A DNA stretch of 64,000 nt from Branchipolynoe longqiensis (GCA_030323885.1 CM059200.1:2859729-2923728), one strand, 5' to 3'; shown: positions 1 to 10,250, counted from the first letter of the stretch. Notes: a model not told the origin generated them from the sequence alone. Numbers and translations: made by a program.

Positions 1-213
1 GCGGAAGGTCGAGAGTTCAAATCCCAGTCCAGTCAAAACAATGAATTGCAAAATTGATACTTGTCGCTTTCTAGCCAGACGCTTGGCATTCTTAGGATCA
101 GGCAAACACTGGTGGGCTGGGTGTCTGAATAATGTGACTGAGTGGGATATCAGCTCACGGTACTGGCGGCAGTGCTATAAAGTTGTCATGAGTGTACACT
201 GTCACAACTTGGT
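1..213 (+). repeat. SINE-A copy, 5' part cut by window edge
   Basis: tRNA-derived SINE. The B-box region (GGTCGAGAGTTCAAATCCC) opens the window, followed by the body seen in about 30 places here (TTGATACTTGTCGCTT, GACTGAGTGGGATATCA, CACTGTCACAA). It ends abruptly at CACAACTTGGTCT, before the usual 3' tail, where it meets an opposite-strand copy. Non-coding; short open frames in it are incidental. Confidence 0.85.
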
Positions 214-405
214 CTCACTCAATCACATTATCCTGACACTGTTCTAACCATTCATCACCTTATCCTATTAATGCCGAGCGCAGGGCTAGGAAGCGACAAG
301 TATCAATTTTGTACGTCATTCGTTTGACTCGACTTGACTCGAACTCCCGACGTCCCGCACGGGAAGCCTTCGCTCTACCCACTCGGCCATCAGGTCTGGT
401 CGCGA
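214..405 (-). repeat. SINE-A fragment, opposite orientation to its neighbour
   Basis: Reads as the reverse complement of the SINE-A 5' half: AATGCCGAGCGC, GCGACAAGTATCAATTTTG, then the reversed tRNA-like head ending GGCCATCAGGTCTGGT. With the preceding copy it makes a head-out inverted pair. Confidence 0.85.
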
Positions 406-672
406 TCACTATGTTGCCAGGACTATTAACTAAGGGAGTCTTAAATATGGGGTGCTGTTTTTCAAAGGCCACCTTCGCCGGCTCACATACCCCGCCCGTT
501 TCCATGGACTTCCGGTCCCAGACTTCCGGTACTTAGCCCTCCGGATCAATCACGGTCTACTTATATCACGTGGTACATAATGCACAATGGGAATGATTGT
601 TAGTTAGCTGGTAGTTTTTCTGCTGCCTATTTGTCTTAAATTGTTTATTAATATTAGGGGTTCTTCTAATTG

Positions 673-966
673 CCTCTGGGTTCATGGGTTCGAATCCTGG
701 TCGAGTCAAACCTCAAATCAATCACTTAAAAAATGTATACTTATCGCTTCCTAGTTAGGCGCTCGGCATTATTAGGATAGGGCAAGGATTGGTTGGCTCA
801 GTGTCAAAATAATGTGACTGAGTGGGATATCAAGTCATAGTGCTGGCAGCCTGGTCTCCCAGTGGGGCAGCACTATAAAGGTGTCATGAGCGCACGCTGT
901 CACAAGTCAGTACTCGTCCTGATATGACTTTAGATGTTGATAGGACGTAAAACAACAATAAACAAA
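673..966 (+). repeat. SINE-A copy with 3' tail
   Basis: Begins at the B-box (GGGTTCGAATCCTGG), carries the full body and ends in the usual tail (TGTTGATAGGACGTAAAACA with AACAAT/AAAC repeats). The A-box half of the head is missing. Confidence 0.85.
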
Positions 967-975
967 CCTAATTGC

Positions 976-1120
976 CTCTGAGGTCATATCAGGATGGGTA
1001 CCGAGTTCCCACAGTGCAGTCATGACGACTTTATAGTGCTGCCTCAGTGAGATACCAGACCGATAACTTTATAACCTGATATCCCACCCAGTCACACTAT
1101 TTTGAACCTGAATCAACCAG
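976..1120 (-). repeat. SINE-A 3' fragment, inverted relative to the preceding copy
   Basis: Reversed body from GAGGTCATATCAGGATGGG through GACTTTATAGTGCTGC to CCCAGTCACACTATT. The tail/head order shows the minus strand. From about 1120 to 1590 I see no gene or recognisable repeat. Confidence 0.75.
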
Positions 1121-1590
1121 GTCTGGGGGCATGCTCCCCTTTAAAACAACTTGAGGGCATATGAGAATATGAAGTAGAATTTAAATAGTAACTAAAACAT
1201 TCTTGCGTGAAATTTGTGGGATTTGAGTCAATCCGTTATTCGCGAGCTGACTGATCAGAACCTTCAATTTCCGTGACTCCCACTGGAATTTTGTGAGAGT
1301 TGGCAACACTGATACAGATAGCGATAGTACCAATTTATGAAGTTGCGTACACAGGGTAAGTCCGCCAACCATACAATGCGTACCTTCTACAGGATCCTGG
1401 TCACGGCACCAGTGTCGTCATCGTGATGCAAATGGGAAATATTGTGCCTACAGCAGGATTCGAACCCTCACTTCTTGACATGCTGGGTCTAGTGTCCCAA
1501 CCATTAGCCTACCAAGGCTCCCGGATACAATCACCGTCTCCACGCCTACCTATCCATGTCTCCTTGCCTGAGGTCAGTGCAGAATACTTA

Positions 1591-2190
1591 AGCCCCAGTC
1601 ACACATACCCGGATCAGGGGCCGGACGAGCCCCGGACTGCCATCCGGGGTGATCCGTGGCTCGTCTGTGCCGACACCCCCTGATCCGGCCTGATCCGTGG
1701 CTCGTCCGGCACCAGCCCCGGATGTTTTAAAATGTTTAAAACATCCGGGGTGGTCCAGAGGATTTTGCGATCCGGGCTCCATCCGGCCTGATCCGGGGGT
1801 GGTCTGGGTATTTCGGGGGTGGACCGGGCATGTCCAGGGTCATTTTGAGCCAAGCTTTGACCCGGACCATCCCCGGACTATCCAGGAGTACCCCCGGCCT
1901 AGCCACGGACCACTCCCGGACTGCCCCTGTAAGACCGGGGGATGATCCGGGATAGTCCGAGGGTGATCCAGGATAGTCCGGGGGTGGTCCGGGGCAGTCC
2001 GAGGGTGGTCCGGCCTCGTCCGGGGCCGGTCCGGCCCAGTCCGGGGCTCAATCGGGAAAGTGTGACTGCGAGGCAAAAATCGACGAAAACAGTGATTTTA
2101 TCCATGGCGGTCCGGGACAGTCCGGGCCGTTGGTCCGTGGGTGGTCCGGCTCAGAATCCGGGGCTCGTCCGGCTATGTGTGACTGGGGCT
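1591..2190. mobile_element. MITE-H, GC-rich Harbinger-like non-autonomous element
   Basis: Terminal inverted repeats AGCCCCAGTCACACATA (left) and its complement at the right end, flanked by TTA on both sides (1588-1590, 2191-2193), the 3-bp duplication typical of PIF/Harbinger. The interior is built from degenerate GGTCCGGG/CCCGGACC blocks in both orientations. A near-perfect hairpin sits at 1715-1750 around GGATGTTTTAAA. Overlapping open frames on both strands, rich in Pro, Gly and Arg, are by-products of these blocks. No transposase is visible. Confidence 0.8.
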
Positions 2191-2321
2191 TTACGGACAC
2201 CTATTCCTAGTTCCATTGTTAGCTTATGAAGGACTGGAGCTATGAGTATGACTCAACATGCCGGGTCACACCTTCAACTCACACACTGGAACAGTGGAGG
2301 TTAGTGTCACTCCCACTCATA

Positions 2322-2542
2322 AATCTGTTTGTTTATTGTTGTTTGACATCCTAACAACATCTAAGGCCATATCAGGATGGGCACCGACTTGTGACAGTGT
2401 GCACTCATGGAGATTTTAGAGTGCTGCCCCACTGGGGAAATCAGGCCACTGGCACCATGACCCGATATCCTACAGTCATATTATCCTGATACATTGCGAA
2501 CCAGTCCTTTCCTATCCTATTAATGCCGAGCGCCAGGCTAGG
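2322..2542 (-). repeat. SINE-A copy
   Basis: Reversed SINE-A: TTTGACATCCTAACAACATC tail at the left, then body, ending at CGCCAGGCTAGG without the tRNA-like head. The reversed tail of a second SINE-A abuts it immediately. Confidence 0.8.
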
Positions 2543-2602
2543 TTTTTTTGTTTGTTTGTTATTGTTTAACGTCCTAGCAACATCTAAGGTCAAATCAGAA
2601 CA
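2543..2602 (-). repeat. SINE-A 3' tail fragment
   Basis: TTGTTTGTTTG run followed by TTTAACGTCCTAGCAACATC, then GTCAAATCAGAAC. Only the tail is present, abutting the truncated head side of the preceding copy. Confidence 0.7.
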
Positions 2603-2800
2603 ACAACAAAATGAACAAATGTTAAAGTTCAATTTTAATTAAAGAAATGCAATTACGTTTATTTCCATTTTCCAAGGAAGCAAGTGTGACTCAGAGAAAA
2701 GAAGCGGAAATCGACAGTGAGGTTGGTGATAATAAAGTCATAACTCTGACAGAACATTCTCCAAATGTACTGGTACTGACTGGGCATAGTTCATGGTGTT

Positions 2801-3092
2801 CTCTGTCTGTGGCTGAGTGGTTAGAGTGTCTGACTTTTTTCTGGTCAGACTCCTAATCTGAAGGTCGGTGGTTCGATTCCCCATGCCACCACCTCTGGCA
2901 ATTTGGATTTCCACCGTTGTGGATAACTTACAACATCATCAAAGGCCAGTTGCTCTCATACCATGTCTATGTGGTGTGGGAGGTTAAAAATCCCTTAAAA
3001 GTGTAGGCTCGGGCTTTCTATCGACAAACTGTCTAATGGTGAAAACAAGTCTATTCAGACTTATCCATGATAGGCAGTATAAATCTTCAAGA
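2801..3092 (+). repeat. SINE-C with tRNA-Arg(CCU)-like head
   Basis: The tRNA-like head spans 2809-2889, with an acceptor-like GTGGC/GCCAC pair, A-box TGGCTGAGTGG and B-box GGTTCGATTCC at 2870-2880. A 5-bp stem TCAGA/TCTGA closes a 7-base loop CTCCTAA, which would give anticodon CCU. An extra pyrimidine-rich stretch interrupts the region before the anticodon stem, so it is not a normal tRNA. The unrelated body ends near GGCAGTATAAATCTTCAAGAA. A second copy lies on the minus strand at 55.07-55.37 kb, which shows this is a dispersed SINE. Confidence 0.8.
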
Positions 3093-3280
3093 ATAGTGCT
3101 CTGACTGTGTATGCTAGGAGAGGAACGTGAAACCCGACTTCTGGTATAACTTTCCACGATTGGCTGGCTGTGTTAAGCCAATAAGAGACCACCCCACTCC
3201 ACCCGACCCAAAGATTACTTTAAAGGAAATGCTTGGAGACTGGACGACGTGTTCTGGTTAAAATGGAATCTCGCAATGAA

Positions 3281-4235
3281 TCAGCCCCCCCCCCCCCACC
3301 CCACTCCTCCATGACCGACACTTACACCCTCAACCCCTCCCTGCACCACTCGCCTCAACCCCTCCTTGTCTCACACTCCCTCCTTGTCTCACACTCACTC
3401 ACCCCACCTCCCTGCCCCACACTCACACCCCAACCCCTCCCTGTCCCACACTCACACCCCAACCCCTCCCTGTCCCACACTCACACCCCAACCCCTCCCT
3501 GTCCCACACTCACACCCCAACCCTTCCCTGTCCCACACTCACACCCCAACCCTTCCCTGTCCCACACTCACACCCCAACCCCTCCCTGTCCCACACTCAC
3601 ACCCCAACCCTTCCCTGTCCCACACTCACACCCCAACCCTTCCCTGTCCCACACTCACACCCCAACCCTTCCCTGTCCCACACTCACACCCCAACCTCTC
3701 CCTGTCCCACACTCACACCCCAACCCCTTCCCTGTCCCATACTCACACCCCACCCCTCCCTGTCCCACACTCACACCCCAACCCCTCCCCACACTCCTTC
3801 CCTGTCCCACACTCACACCCCAACCCCTCCCTGTCCCACACTCACACCCCAACCCCTCCCTGTCCCACACTCACACCCCAACCCCTCCCTGTCCCACACT
3901 CACACCCCAACCCCTCCCTGTCCCACACTCACACCACAACCCCTCCCCGTCCCCCACTCACACACCCTAACCCCTTCCCTGTCCCATACTCACACCCCAA
4001 CCCCTCCCCCATCCCCCACTCACACACCCTAACCCCCTCCTTGTCTCACACTCACACCCCAACACCTCCCCGTCCCACACTCATACCCCAAAGCCTTCCC
4101 TGTTCCACTCACACCCCAACCCCTACACTCCCCACTCACTCCCTGTCTCACACTCACACCCCCACAACCCTTCCCTGTGCCACACTCACACCCCAACCCC
4201 CTACCCTCCCCACTCACTCCCGCACCCATCTCTGC
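3281..4235. repeat. 29-bp C-rich minisatellite
   Basis: After a poly-C run, a ~29-bp unit (CACACCCCAACCCCTCCC then TGTCCCACACT) repeats about 25-30 times, with diverged variants at the 3' end. Because 29 is not a multiple of 3, consecutive units cycle through frames and leave long overlapping Pro/His/Thr-rich open frames. These are not credible genes. Confidence 0.9.
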
Positions 4236-4354
4236 CCCACACTCCACACCCCCCCACACTTCGTCTACTTCCTTCACCTCCACCCCCCCCCCCCCAAAAC
4301 CCCTCCTCGGCGCAGACCCTGGAGCTGTCTGTAGGATCCTCCCGCTCATGCTCC

Positions 4355-4457
4355 GCACCCACCACCACACCACCACCACCACCCACCACCACCCACCACC
4401 ACCACCACCACCACCACCACCACCACCACCACCACCACCACCTCCTCCACCTCCTCC
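4355..4457. repeat. (CCA)n trinucleotide array
   Basis: Nearly pure CAC/ACC repeat with small interruptions, ending CTCCTCCACCTCCTCC. It produces poly-Pro, poly-His, poly-Gly and poly-Trp open frames depending on frame and strand, which I treat as artefacts. Confidence 0.9.
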
Positions 4458-4459
4458 AG

Positions 4460-4662
4460 GCCCCCACACGAGAGGCTCCGGGCAGCCACCCGCCGGCACC
4501 CGCCGCCGCTTGATCACCGGCGAGCGTCGGAGCAGTGTGTCAGGCCGGTGTCAGGCCGGGGATAAGCCCGGGCCTGGGGCCGGGCCCGGGGACGGGGTCG
4601 CCCCGGGCAGCACTGCACGGGTATTGGGAGGCTGGTCGAGCCGCCCAGTGCGTCGCCAGGGG
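4460..4662. other. GC- and CpG-rich patch
   Basis: About 200 bp dense in CG and CCGGG (for example GGGCCGGGCCCGGGG), sharply more GC-rich than the flanks. It could be a small CpG island or part of an unrecognised GC-rich repeat. No start codon with extended coding potential outside the neighbouring CCA repeat stands out. Confidence 0.35.
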
Positions 4663-4666
4663 CCGG

Positions 4667-5128
4667 TGTGGCGGTTTCAGCGTGTTCCCGTGCTCAGACG
4701 TGTACCTCGCTTCTGCGCATGCGTCAGAATCTAATAAACATGGCCGTAATCGATTAACACTACCCGGGTGACTCGGGTCATCCCAGTCGTCAGAATTTCA
4801 AATAGAACACGGCGAGTGGAGTTGACAAATACACGTGCCGTGTGCAAAAAAGAATAACTTAGATTAATTAAATGGAAATATAGGTAAACTAGGCCATCAT
4901 AAAATACTTTAAATCCTACTTTGCTGTATTTTTTATCGGTTATTAAAAAAAATTAAAATAAATTGTCCACCCGAGCGCGGAGAAGCGTATTCGATTATTC
5001 GACCCGAGTTTGTAAGATGTGCGCATGCGCCAATAAGTGTCTCGGGTGATCCGAGTTGATGCGAAATCCGCGCATGCGCAGAAGCAACGGGACACGGCTG
5101 AGCACGGGAACACGCTGAAACCGCCACA
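4667..5128. mobile_element. MITE-C copy 1 (CCGG target duplication)
   Basis: Long terminal inverted repeats start TGTGGCGGTTTCAGCGTG and extend about 60 bp, including CCCGTGCTCAG and a GCGCATGCG palindrome near each end. CCGG flanks both ends (4663-4666, 5129-5132). The AT-rich middle has no coding capacity. A close relative lies at 61.19-61.64 kb. The 4-bp CCGN duplication and the termini do not match a superfamily I can name confidently. Confidence 0.82.
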
Positions 5129-5132
5129 CCGG

Positions 5133-5618
5133 TGTTGCAGTTTCAGCGGCATACCTGTTTGCGAAGGACACATCACTTTTGCACATGCGTCAAAATCGAA
5201 CAGCATCGTCACTAACCTTATAAATTTAATATAATGTTTTTGGTAAAGATGTTTTCTATATGTGTACCAAGCGATTTGTTTCTAGGTGGTGTGGTTTTAG
5301 AGATATTTCACTTTTGCTGTGTTCTCTGTATGAAGATTGCTCACGAGCATTGCCAATGCCTTCGAGTTTGACGGTACGCGCAGTGCAAAACATTAGTTTT
5401 ATTCAAAATTAATAGAAATCCAGAACCCTACCCTTATCAATTTAATATAATCTTTTTGGTACACATGTTTTCTATATGTGTACCAAGGGATTTGTTTCTA
5501 GGTGGTGTGGTTTTAGAGATATTTCACTTCTTCTGTATGAAGATTTGCTCACGGCCATTGACAATGCATTTGAATGGATGTGCCGCTCGCAAACTGGTGT
5601 GCCGCGGATACTGCAACA
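5133..5618. mobile_element. MITE-C-related element abutting copy 1
   Basis: Termini TGTTGCAGTTTCAGCGGC (left) and the complement of TGTTGCAGTATCCGCGGC (right) are a diverged version of the MITE-C end. The left flank is the shared CCGG and the right flank is CCAG. The interior contains two tandem copies (period about 219 bp) of a unit with TTTAATATAAT, TTTTCTATATGTGTACCAAG and CTAGGTGGTGTGGTTTTAGA, the same unit that forms the array at 60.4-61.0 kb. Confidence 0.75.
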
Positions 5619-5651
5619 CCAGGGTGGTAGCGGTAGGTTGCCGGGAACCAG

Positions 5652-5925
5652 CGGTGCAGTCCGGTGCGGTGCGGTGCAGTGCGGTGCAGTACAGTGCAAT
5701 ATGGTGTGGTATGGTGCGGTGCAGCATGATGCGGTGCAGTGTGATGCAGTATAGGGCAGTGTGATGCGGTCCAGTGCAGTGTGATGCGGTGCAGTGTGAT
5801 GCGGTGCAGTGTGATGCGGTGCGGTGCAGTGTGATGCGGTGCGGTGCAGTGTGATGCAGTGTGATGCGGTGCGATGCAGTGTGATGCGGTGTAGTGTGAG
5901 GCGGTGCAGTGCGGTGGGCGCGGGC
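5652..5925. repeat. GCGGTGCAGTGTGAT minisatellite
   Basis: Degenerate tandem array of 5- and 10-15-bp blocks (GCGGTGCAGT, GTGATGCGGT). It generates long overlapping frames on the minus strand (His/Thr/Ala/Ser-rich) that have no support as genes. Confidence 0.88.
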
Positions 5926-6042
5926 CCGTGCTGGTGCTGGGAGGGAAGCGGTGTTGGGTTGGGGACTGAATGAGAGAGTGCGATGGAAATACAGGTGGAC
6001 GGGAGGGTCGTGTGTTGAATGTGGCGCGGGAACAAGAGGAGG

Positions 6043-6044
<2 letters not shown>

Positions 6045-6088
<44 letters not shown>

Positions 6089-6139
6089 GAGTGTGAGTGT
6101 GTGCGTGTGTATGTGTATGTGTATATGTATATGTCTGTG

Positions 6140-6140
<1 letters not shown>
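6045..6140. repeat. (GT)n microsatellite
   Basis: GT dinucleotide run with GTGTAT interruptions, directly beside the AAT tail of the L2-like LINE. Confidence 0.92.
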
Positions 6141-6179
<39 letters not shown>

Positions 6180-6479
6180 AATAATAAAACATGTATATAG
6201 CGCCCGATCCAGCAAGCCGTTCTCAGGCGCTTTACATAACAAACAAATATACAGGAAAATAACTTTCACCTTGTTAAAAGCAGATTTAAACAAATGTGTC
6301 TTAAGACCTTTTTTAAAGGCATCAACAGATTTACAATCTGTGATCTATCCTGGCAGAGCATTCCAGTCTCGGGGCAGCAATACTAAAAGCACGATCCCCA
6401 AAGCCTTTGAGTCTGCTCCGAGGAACTGCTAACTGGCTGGAGACTGTGGAGCACAGTGTTCGAACATTCGTTATCTCCT
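6141..6479 (-). mobile_element. L2/CR1-like LINE, 3' end (part 2 of split copy)
   Basis: Minus-strand continuation of the LINE whose larger part lies at 7,789-8,655. Conceptual translation shows the conserved C-terminal region of L2/CR1 ORF2: GDRAFSIAAPRLWNALP, then an in-frame stop, then FKKGLKTHLFKSAFN. It is followed by a short 3' UTR with GCGCCTGAGAACGG and GGGCGCTATATA and a (ATT)n tail at 6,141-6,186, as L2-type elements end. The FB-G element at 6,480-7,788 separates it from the rest. Confidence 0.85.
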
Positions 6480-7788
6480 GGGCCTATATGCATGGAGCGG
6501 TGTTAGCGAGCCAAACCGCGGTTAGGGCGGGATTTCTGGTTTAGTGCCAAAAAGTCGCTATGCATGGAGCAGTGTTAGGCCAACGCCGCGAGTTCCCTGC
6601 CCTATAGCAGGTTTACAGCAGTGTTAGTGTTAGGTTAGTGTCAGGATGGAGTTCCGATTAGGCCCAAATCTATTCAATGCTATCATATTTAACAGAATTA
6701 CATACGCAATAAGTGAAATTTCATGAAATTAACCCTAAATTCGAAGCAATATTAATGCCGCCGCTAAATCGGCGGCGATATTAATATTGTCGAATCGATG
6801 AATGTAAACTAAACAAATCACCACCGCCGAATCGGCGGCTATATATTAGGCCCAAATCTATTCAATGCTATCATATTTAACAGAATTACATATGCAATAA
6901 GTGAAATTTCATGAAATTAACCCTAAATTCGAAGCAATATTAACGCCACCGCTAAATCGGCAGCGATATTAATATTGTCGAATCGACGAATGTAAACTAA
7001 ACAAATCGCCGCCGCCACCAATTCGGCGGCTATATATTAGGCCCAAATCTATTCCATGCTATCATATTTAACAGAATTATAAACGCAATAAGTGAAATTT
7101 CATGAAATTAACCCTAAATTCGAAGCAATATTAACGCCACCGTTAAATTGACAGCGATATTAATATTGTCGAATCGACGAATGTAAACTAAACAAATCGC
7201 CGCCGCCGCCGCCGAATTGGCGACGATATTGTCAAATAGCGGTCATCGCCAGGAACAGGCTCACACAGTAACAATCGCGCTGGTTCCCGGTGGGTAGAGA
7301 AGGCAATATATTAGGCCCAAATCTATTCAATGCTATCATATTTAACAGAAGTACATACTCAAAAAGTGAAATTTTATCAAATTAACCCTAAAATTGAAGC
7401 AATATTAACGCTGTCGCCGCATCGGCGGCGATATTAATATTGTCGAATCGACGAATGTAAACTAAACAAATCGCTGCCGTCCCCGAATCGGCGGCGATAT
7501 TGTCAAATAGCGGTCATCGTCGGGAACAGGCTCACACAGTAACAAGCATGCTGGTTCCCGGTGGGTAGAGAAGGCAATATATTAGGCCCAACCAGGTGCT
7601 CACCGGCAACAGGCTCAGAGAGATTTCCATAATGCATAAATTAATTCAGGTATAGCTAACACAAACCGTTTAGGCCACCATGCATACGGCGTGACATGCT
7701 TCGGGATGCCCCTGATAATCGGTGATAGCTACCGGGTGTTAGACGGTTAACACCACACACCGCTAACACTGCTCCATGCATATGGCCC
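6480..7788. mobile_element. FB-G element 1, inserted in LINE coding sequence
   Basis: Inverted termini GGGCCTATATGCATGG and, at the right, the complement of GGGGCCATATGCATGG; homology continues through GTGTTAGCG. The interior has four direct units of about 190-270 bp starting ATTAGGCCCAAATCTATT (6658, 6844, 7035, 7310), each with GCCGCC/GGCGGC hairpins. The flanking LINE reads in frame across the insertion if a 2-3 bp target duplication (CT or CCT) is removed. No transposase is present. Two relatives with fully palindromic interiors lie at 37.1 and 38.0 kb. Confidence 0.82.
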
Positions 7789-8655
7789 CTGGAGCATATC
7801 TCTCATATATTCTGGAGCCTGATCATGCAAGGCACGATATACAAATCAATTCTCTTCTCCATGGGGAGCCAGTGTAATGATTTCAGCACAGGAGTGATGT
7901 GATCCAATTTCTTTGTACCCGTCAACAACTTGGCAGCCGCATTCTGTATACGTTGCAGTTTTGAGATACTTGACAGTGGTAGACATTACAAGAGAGCATT
8001 ACAATAATCCAGGCATGAACCAATGAAAGCATGAGTAATCTTCTCTAACGAGTCACGTGTCAGGGCATCCTTGATGGATCTGAGATGTCTTAGTTGCATA
8101 AATGATGCCCTACACACCGTCCTGATGTGATTAGACATATCAAGAGTATTGTCAAAGATCACACCAAGGTTACGGGCTGACTCACTAGCTTGAACACTAG
8201 CATCACCAATTCTGAGATGGATTTCATGTAGCCTATCAGTGAAATAGGGAGTGGAGATGACCAAAACCTCAGTTTTCTCAACATTGAGTTTGAGCATATT
8301 TTTCCTCATCCACTCTGTAATTTCACCAACACATTTCTCCATTATCTCCAGGCATTCAGACATGTCATCAGATACATCAAATGACAAATACAACTGTGTG
8401 TCATCCACATATGTGTGTATTTTGATACCAAGTTTGCGTGCAATGTCACAAATAGGTCCTGAGTACATTGAGAACACAAGTGGACCCAATACCGACCGAC
8501 CCCTGTGGGACACCCCAAAGCAACCACATAATCTTGGAAACACACCCATCAATCTGAACCGCCTGACTTCTATCACTTAAATACGATCGGAACCAAGACA
8601 AAGAGGTGCCCTGAATTCCGAATCGCTTGAACATACGATCTAACAAAACATTGTA
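7789..8655 (-). pseudogene. L2/CR1-like LINE reverse transcriptase fragment (part 1)
   Basis: Decayed ORF2 of an L2/CR1-clade non-LTR retrotransposon on the minus strand. Reading 5' to 3' one sees the region before motif B (FGIQGTSLSWFRSYLSDR), GVPQGSV, LGPLVFSMY, the catalytic motif HTYVDDTQLYLS, a thumb-like region ending FIGSCLDYCNALL, then LDHITPVLKSLHWLP. A tandem duplication of ACCG at 8491-8498 breaks the frame between GVPQGSV and LGPL. YVDD replaces the more usual YADD/FADD. The 5' end is lost at a GT-rich microsatellite near 8,650. Full-length elements are several kb, so this is a 5'-truncated dead copy. Confidence 0.88.
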
Positions 8656-8770
8656 TATGTGTGTATGTCTGTGTATGTGTGTGTGTCTGTATGTGTATGT
8701 GTGCATGTATGTGTGTGTGTCTGTATGCGTGTGTGTGTGTCTGTATGCGTGTGTGTGTGTGTCTTGAGCA
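8646..8770. repeat. GT/GTAT-rich microsatellite at LINE truncation point
   Basis: Irregular GTGTGTCTGTATGTG repeats that abut the 5'-truncated LINE. A shorter GT run recurs at 8886-8908. Minus-strand reading gives His/Thr-rich frames with no coding support. Confidence 0.88.
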
Positions 8771-8930
8771 CATACATGTCTACTAGTTGTGCATCTGAGT
8801 GCATGTGTATCTAGTAGTTCACTAATTATGCTTGAGTGCATGTAAGTATTTGTGCATCTGAATGCATGCGTGTCTATATACTATTTGTGCCTGTGTGTGT
8901 GTGTGTCAATGCGAGTGTGAGTAAGACTGA

Positions 8931-9143
8931 AGGCCCGATCACATACATGTCAGTGGACGTAGTTGAAAGTAGTGGAGCCTAACGTCATTAGACGTAGTTG
9001 AACATACCGGAGAAGTATGGATGCCGGTACGTTCAACGACGTTAGCCTCCACTACGTTCAACGACGTTAGCCTCCACTACGTTCAATGACGTTAGCCTCC
9101 ACTACGTTCAACGACGTCCACTAACGTGTATGTGACCGGGCCT
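8931..9143. mobile_element. MITE-H copy, 213 bp
   Basis: Ends AGGCCCGATCACATACA and the complement of AGGCCCGGTCACATACA, flanked by TGA (left) and TTA (right), a one-mismatch 3-bp duplication. The interior repeats GTTAGCCTCCACTACGTTCA with complementary forms, so much of it can fold. Diverged relatives occur at 10.47, 11.2 and 18.9-19.9 kb. Confidence 0.75.
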
Positions 9144-9424
9144 TTAGAGTGAGCGTATGTGAGGATGTGCACGATGTATGTGTACGTGTGTGTGAATACG
9201 TGGAGGACTTCTGTAAGACCAGATGAAATGTTACCGGTCGAACCATATAAGATAAGCATTACAGGGATAAACAGCAACAATCACAAGTAACTAGGCAACA
9301 AAAATAATAACTAATTATTTCTAACCACCATTAGCATTAATTACAAACGCATTAATTATGTCCAACTCCAATTCTTATGAGGCAGAAAAAACTAGTAGAA
9401 CTAATTATTTCCAACCACCCAATA

Positions 9425-9830
9425 CAGTCAAATACAGTCAAACATGGTTATAACTAACTAGATCAAACATGATTATAGCTAACTAGGTCAAACTTTGTTA
9501 TAGCTAACTAGGTCAAACTTTGTTATAGCTAACTAGGTCAAACTTTGTTATAGCTAACTAGATCGAACACAGTTATAGCTAACTAAGTCAAACATGGTTA
9601 TATCTAACTAGGTCAAACATTGGTATATCTAACTAGGTCAAACATGGTTTAGCTAACTAGGTCAAACATGGTAATATATAATAAGGTCAAACATGGTTAT
9701 ATCTAACTAGGTCAAACATGGTTTTAGCTAACTAGGCCAAACATCGTTTATAGCTAACTAGGCCAAACATCGTTTATAGCTAACTAGGCCAAACATGGTT
9801 ATAGCTAACTAGGCCAAACACAATGCTAAC
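9425..9830. repeat. 25-bp tandem array
   Basis: About 16 copies of a unit close to TAACTAGGTCAAACATGG then TTATAGC, drifting towards AGGCCAAACATCG near the 3' end. No coding content. Confidence 0.92.
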
Positions 9831-9889
9831 TAAACCATAGAACCATCGGAAATAATTAGTTCTATCCCAATAACAACTAACTAGAGCTG

Positions 9890-10250
9890 ACCGTAATTAT
9901 ACCAATCATGTCATCACTAATTTTGATGACAATTACAACTATGTCTAGCCATAATTATACCAATCATGCCATAACTAATTTTGATGACAATTACAACTAT
10001 GTCTAGCCATAATTATACCAATCATGCCATAACTAATTTTGATGACAATTACAACTATGTCTAACCATAATTATACCAATCATGTCATAACTAATTTTGA
10101 TGACAATTACAACTATGTCTAACCATAATTATACCAATCATGCCATAACTAATTTTGATGACAATTACAACTATGTCCAACCATAATTATACCAATCATG
10201 TCATAACTAATTTTGATGACAATTACAACTATGTCTAGCCATAATTATAG
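9890..10250. repeat. 58-bp tandem array
   Basis: Six near-identical 58-bp units containing ATACCAATCATGCC, AACTAATTTTGATGAC and TACAACTATGTCTA; successive starts at 9901, 9959 and 10017 fix the period. The adjacent 25-bp array uses similar AACTA/ATTA vocabulary, so the two may share an origin. Confidence 0.92.

Noticed and set aside
2809..2889. Functional tRNA-Arg(CCU) gene
   Set aside because: Extra sequence disrupts the anticodon arm region and the same head plus body recurs at 55.1-55.4 kb, so it is a SINE head.
3233..4334. Long Pro/His/Thr/Ser-rich open frames as a repetitive protein gene
   Set aside because: All follow from a 29-bp tandem repeat that keeps several frames open at once; no start context, signal peptide or splice support.
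4029..4734. Poly-Gly, poly-Trp and poly-Pro open frames on both strands
   Set aside because: Translation of a CCA/GGT trinucleotide array and its flanks.
5472..6293. 273-codon minus-strand frame as a gene
   Set aside because: It strings together the LINE 3' end, an AAT tail, a GT microsatellite and a GTGATGCGGT minisatellite; the protein is repeat-driven.
9890..10250. CRISPR array
   Set aside because: Units of 58 bp are contiguous with no unique spacers, and the context is eukaryotic.
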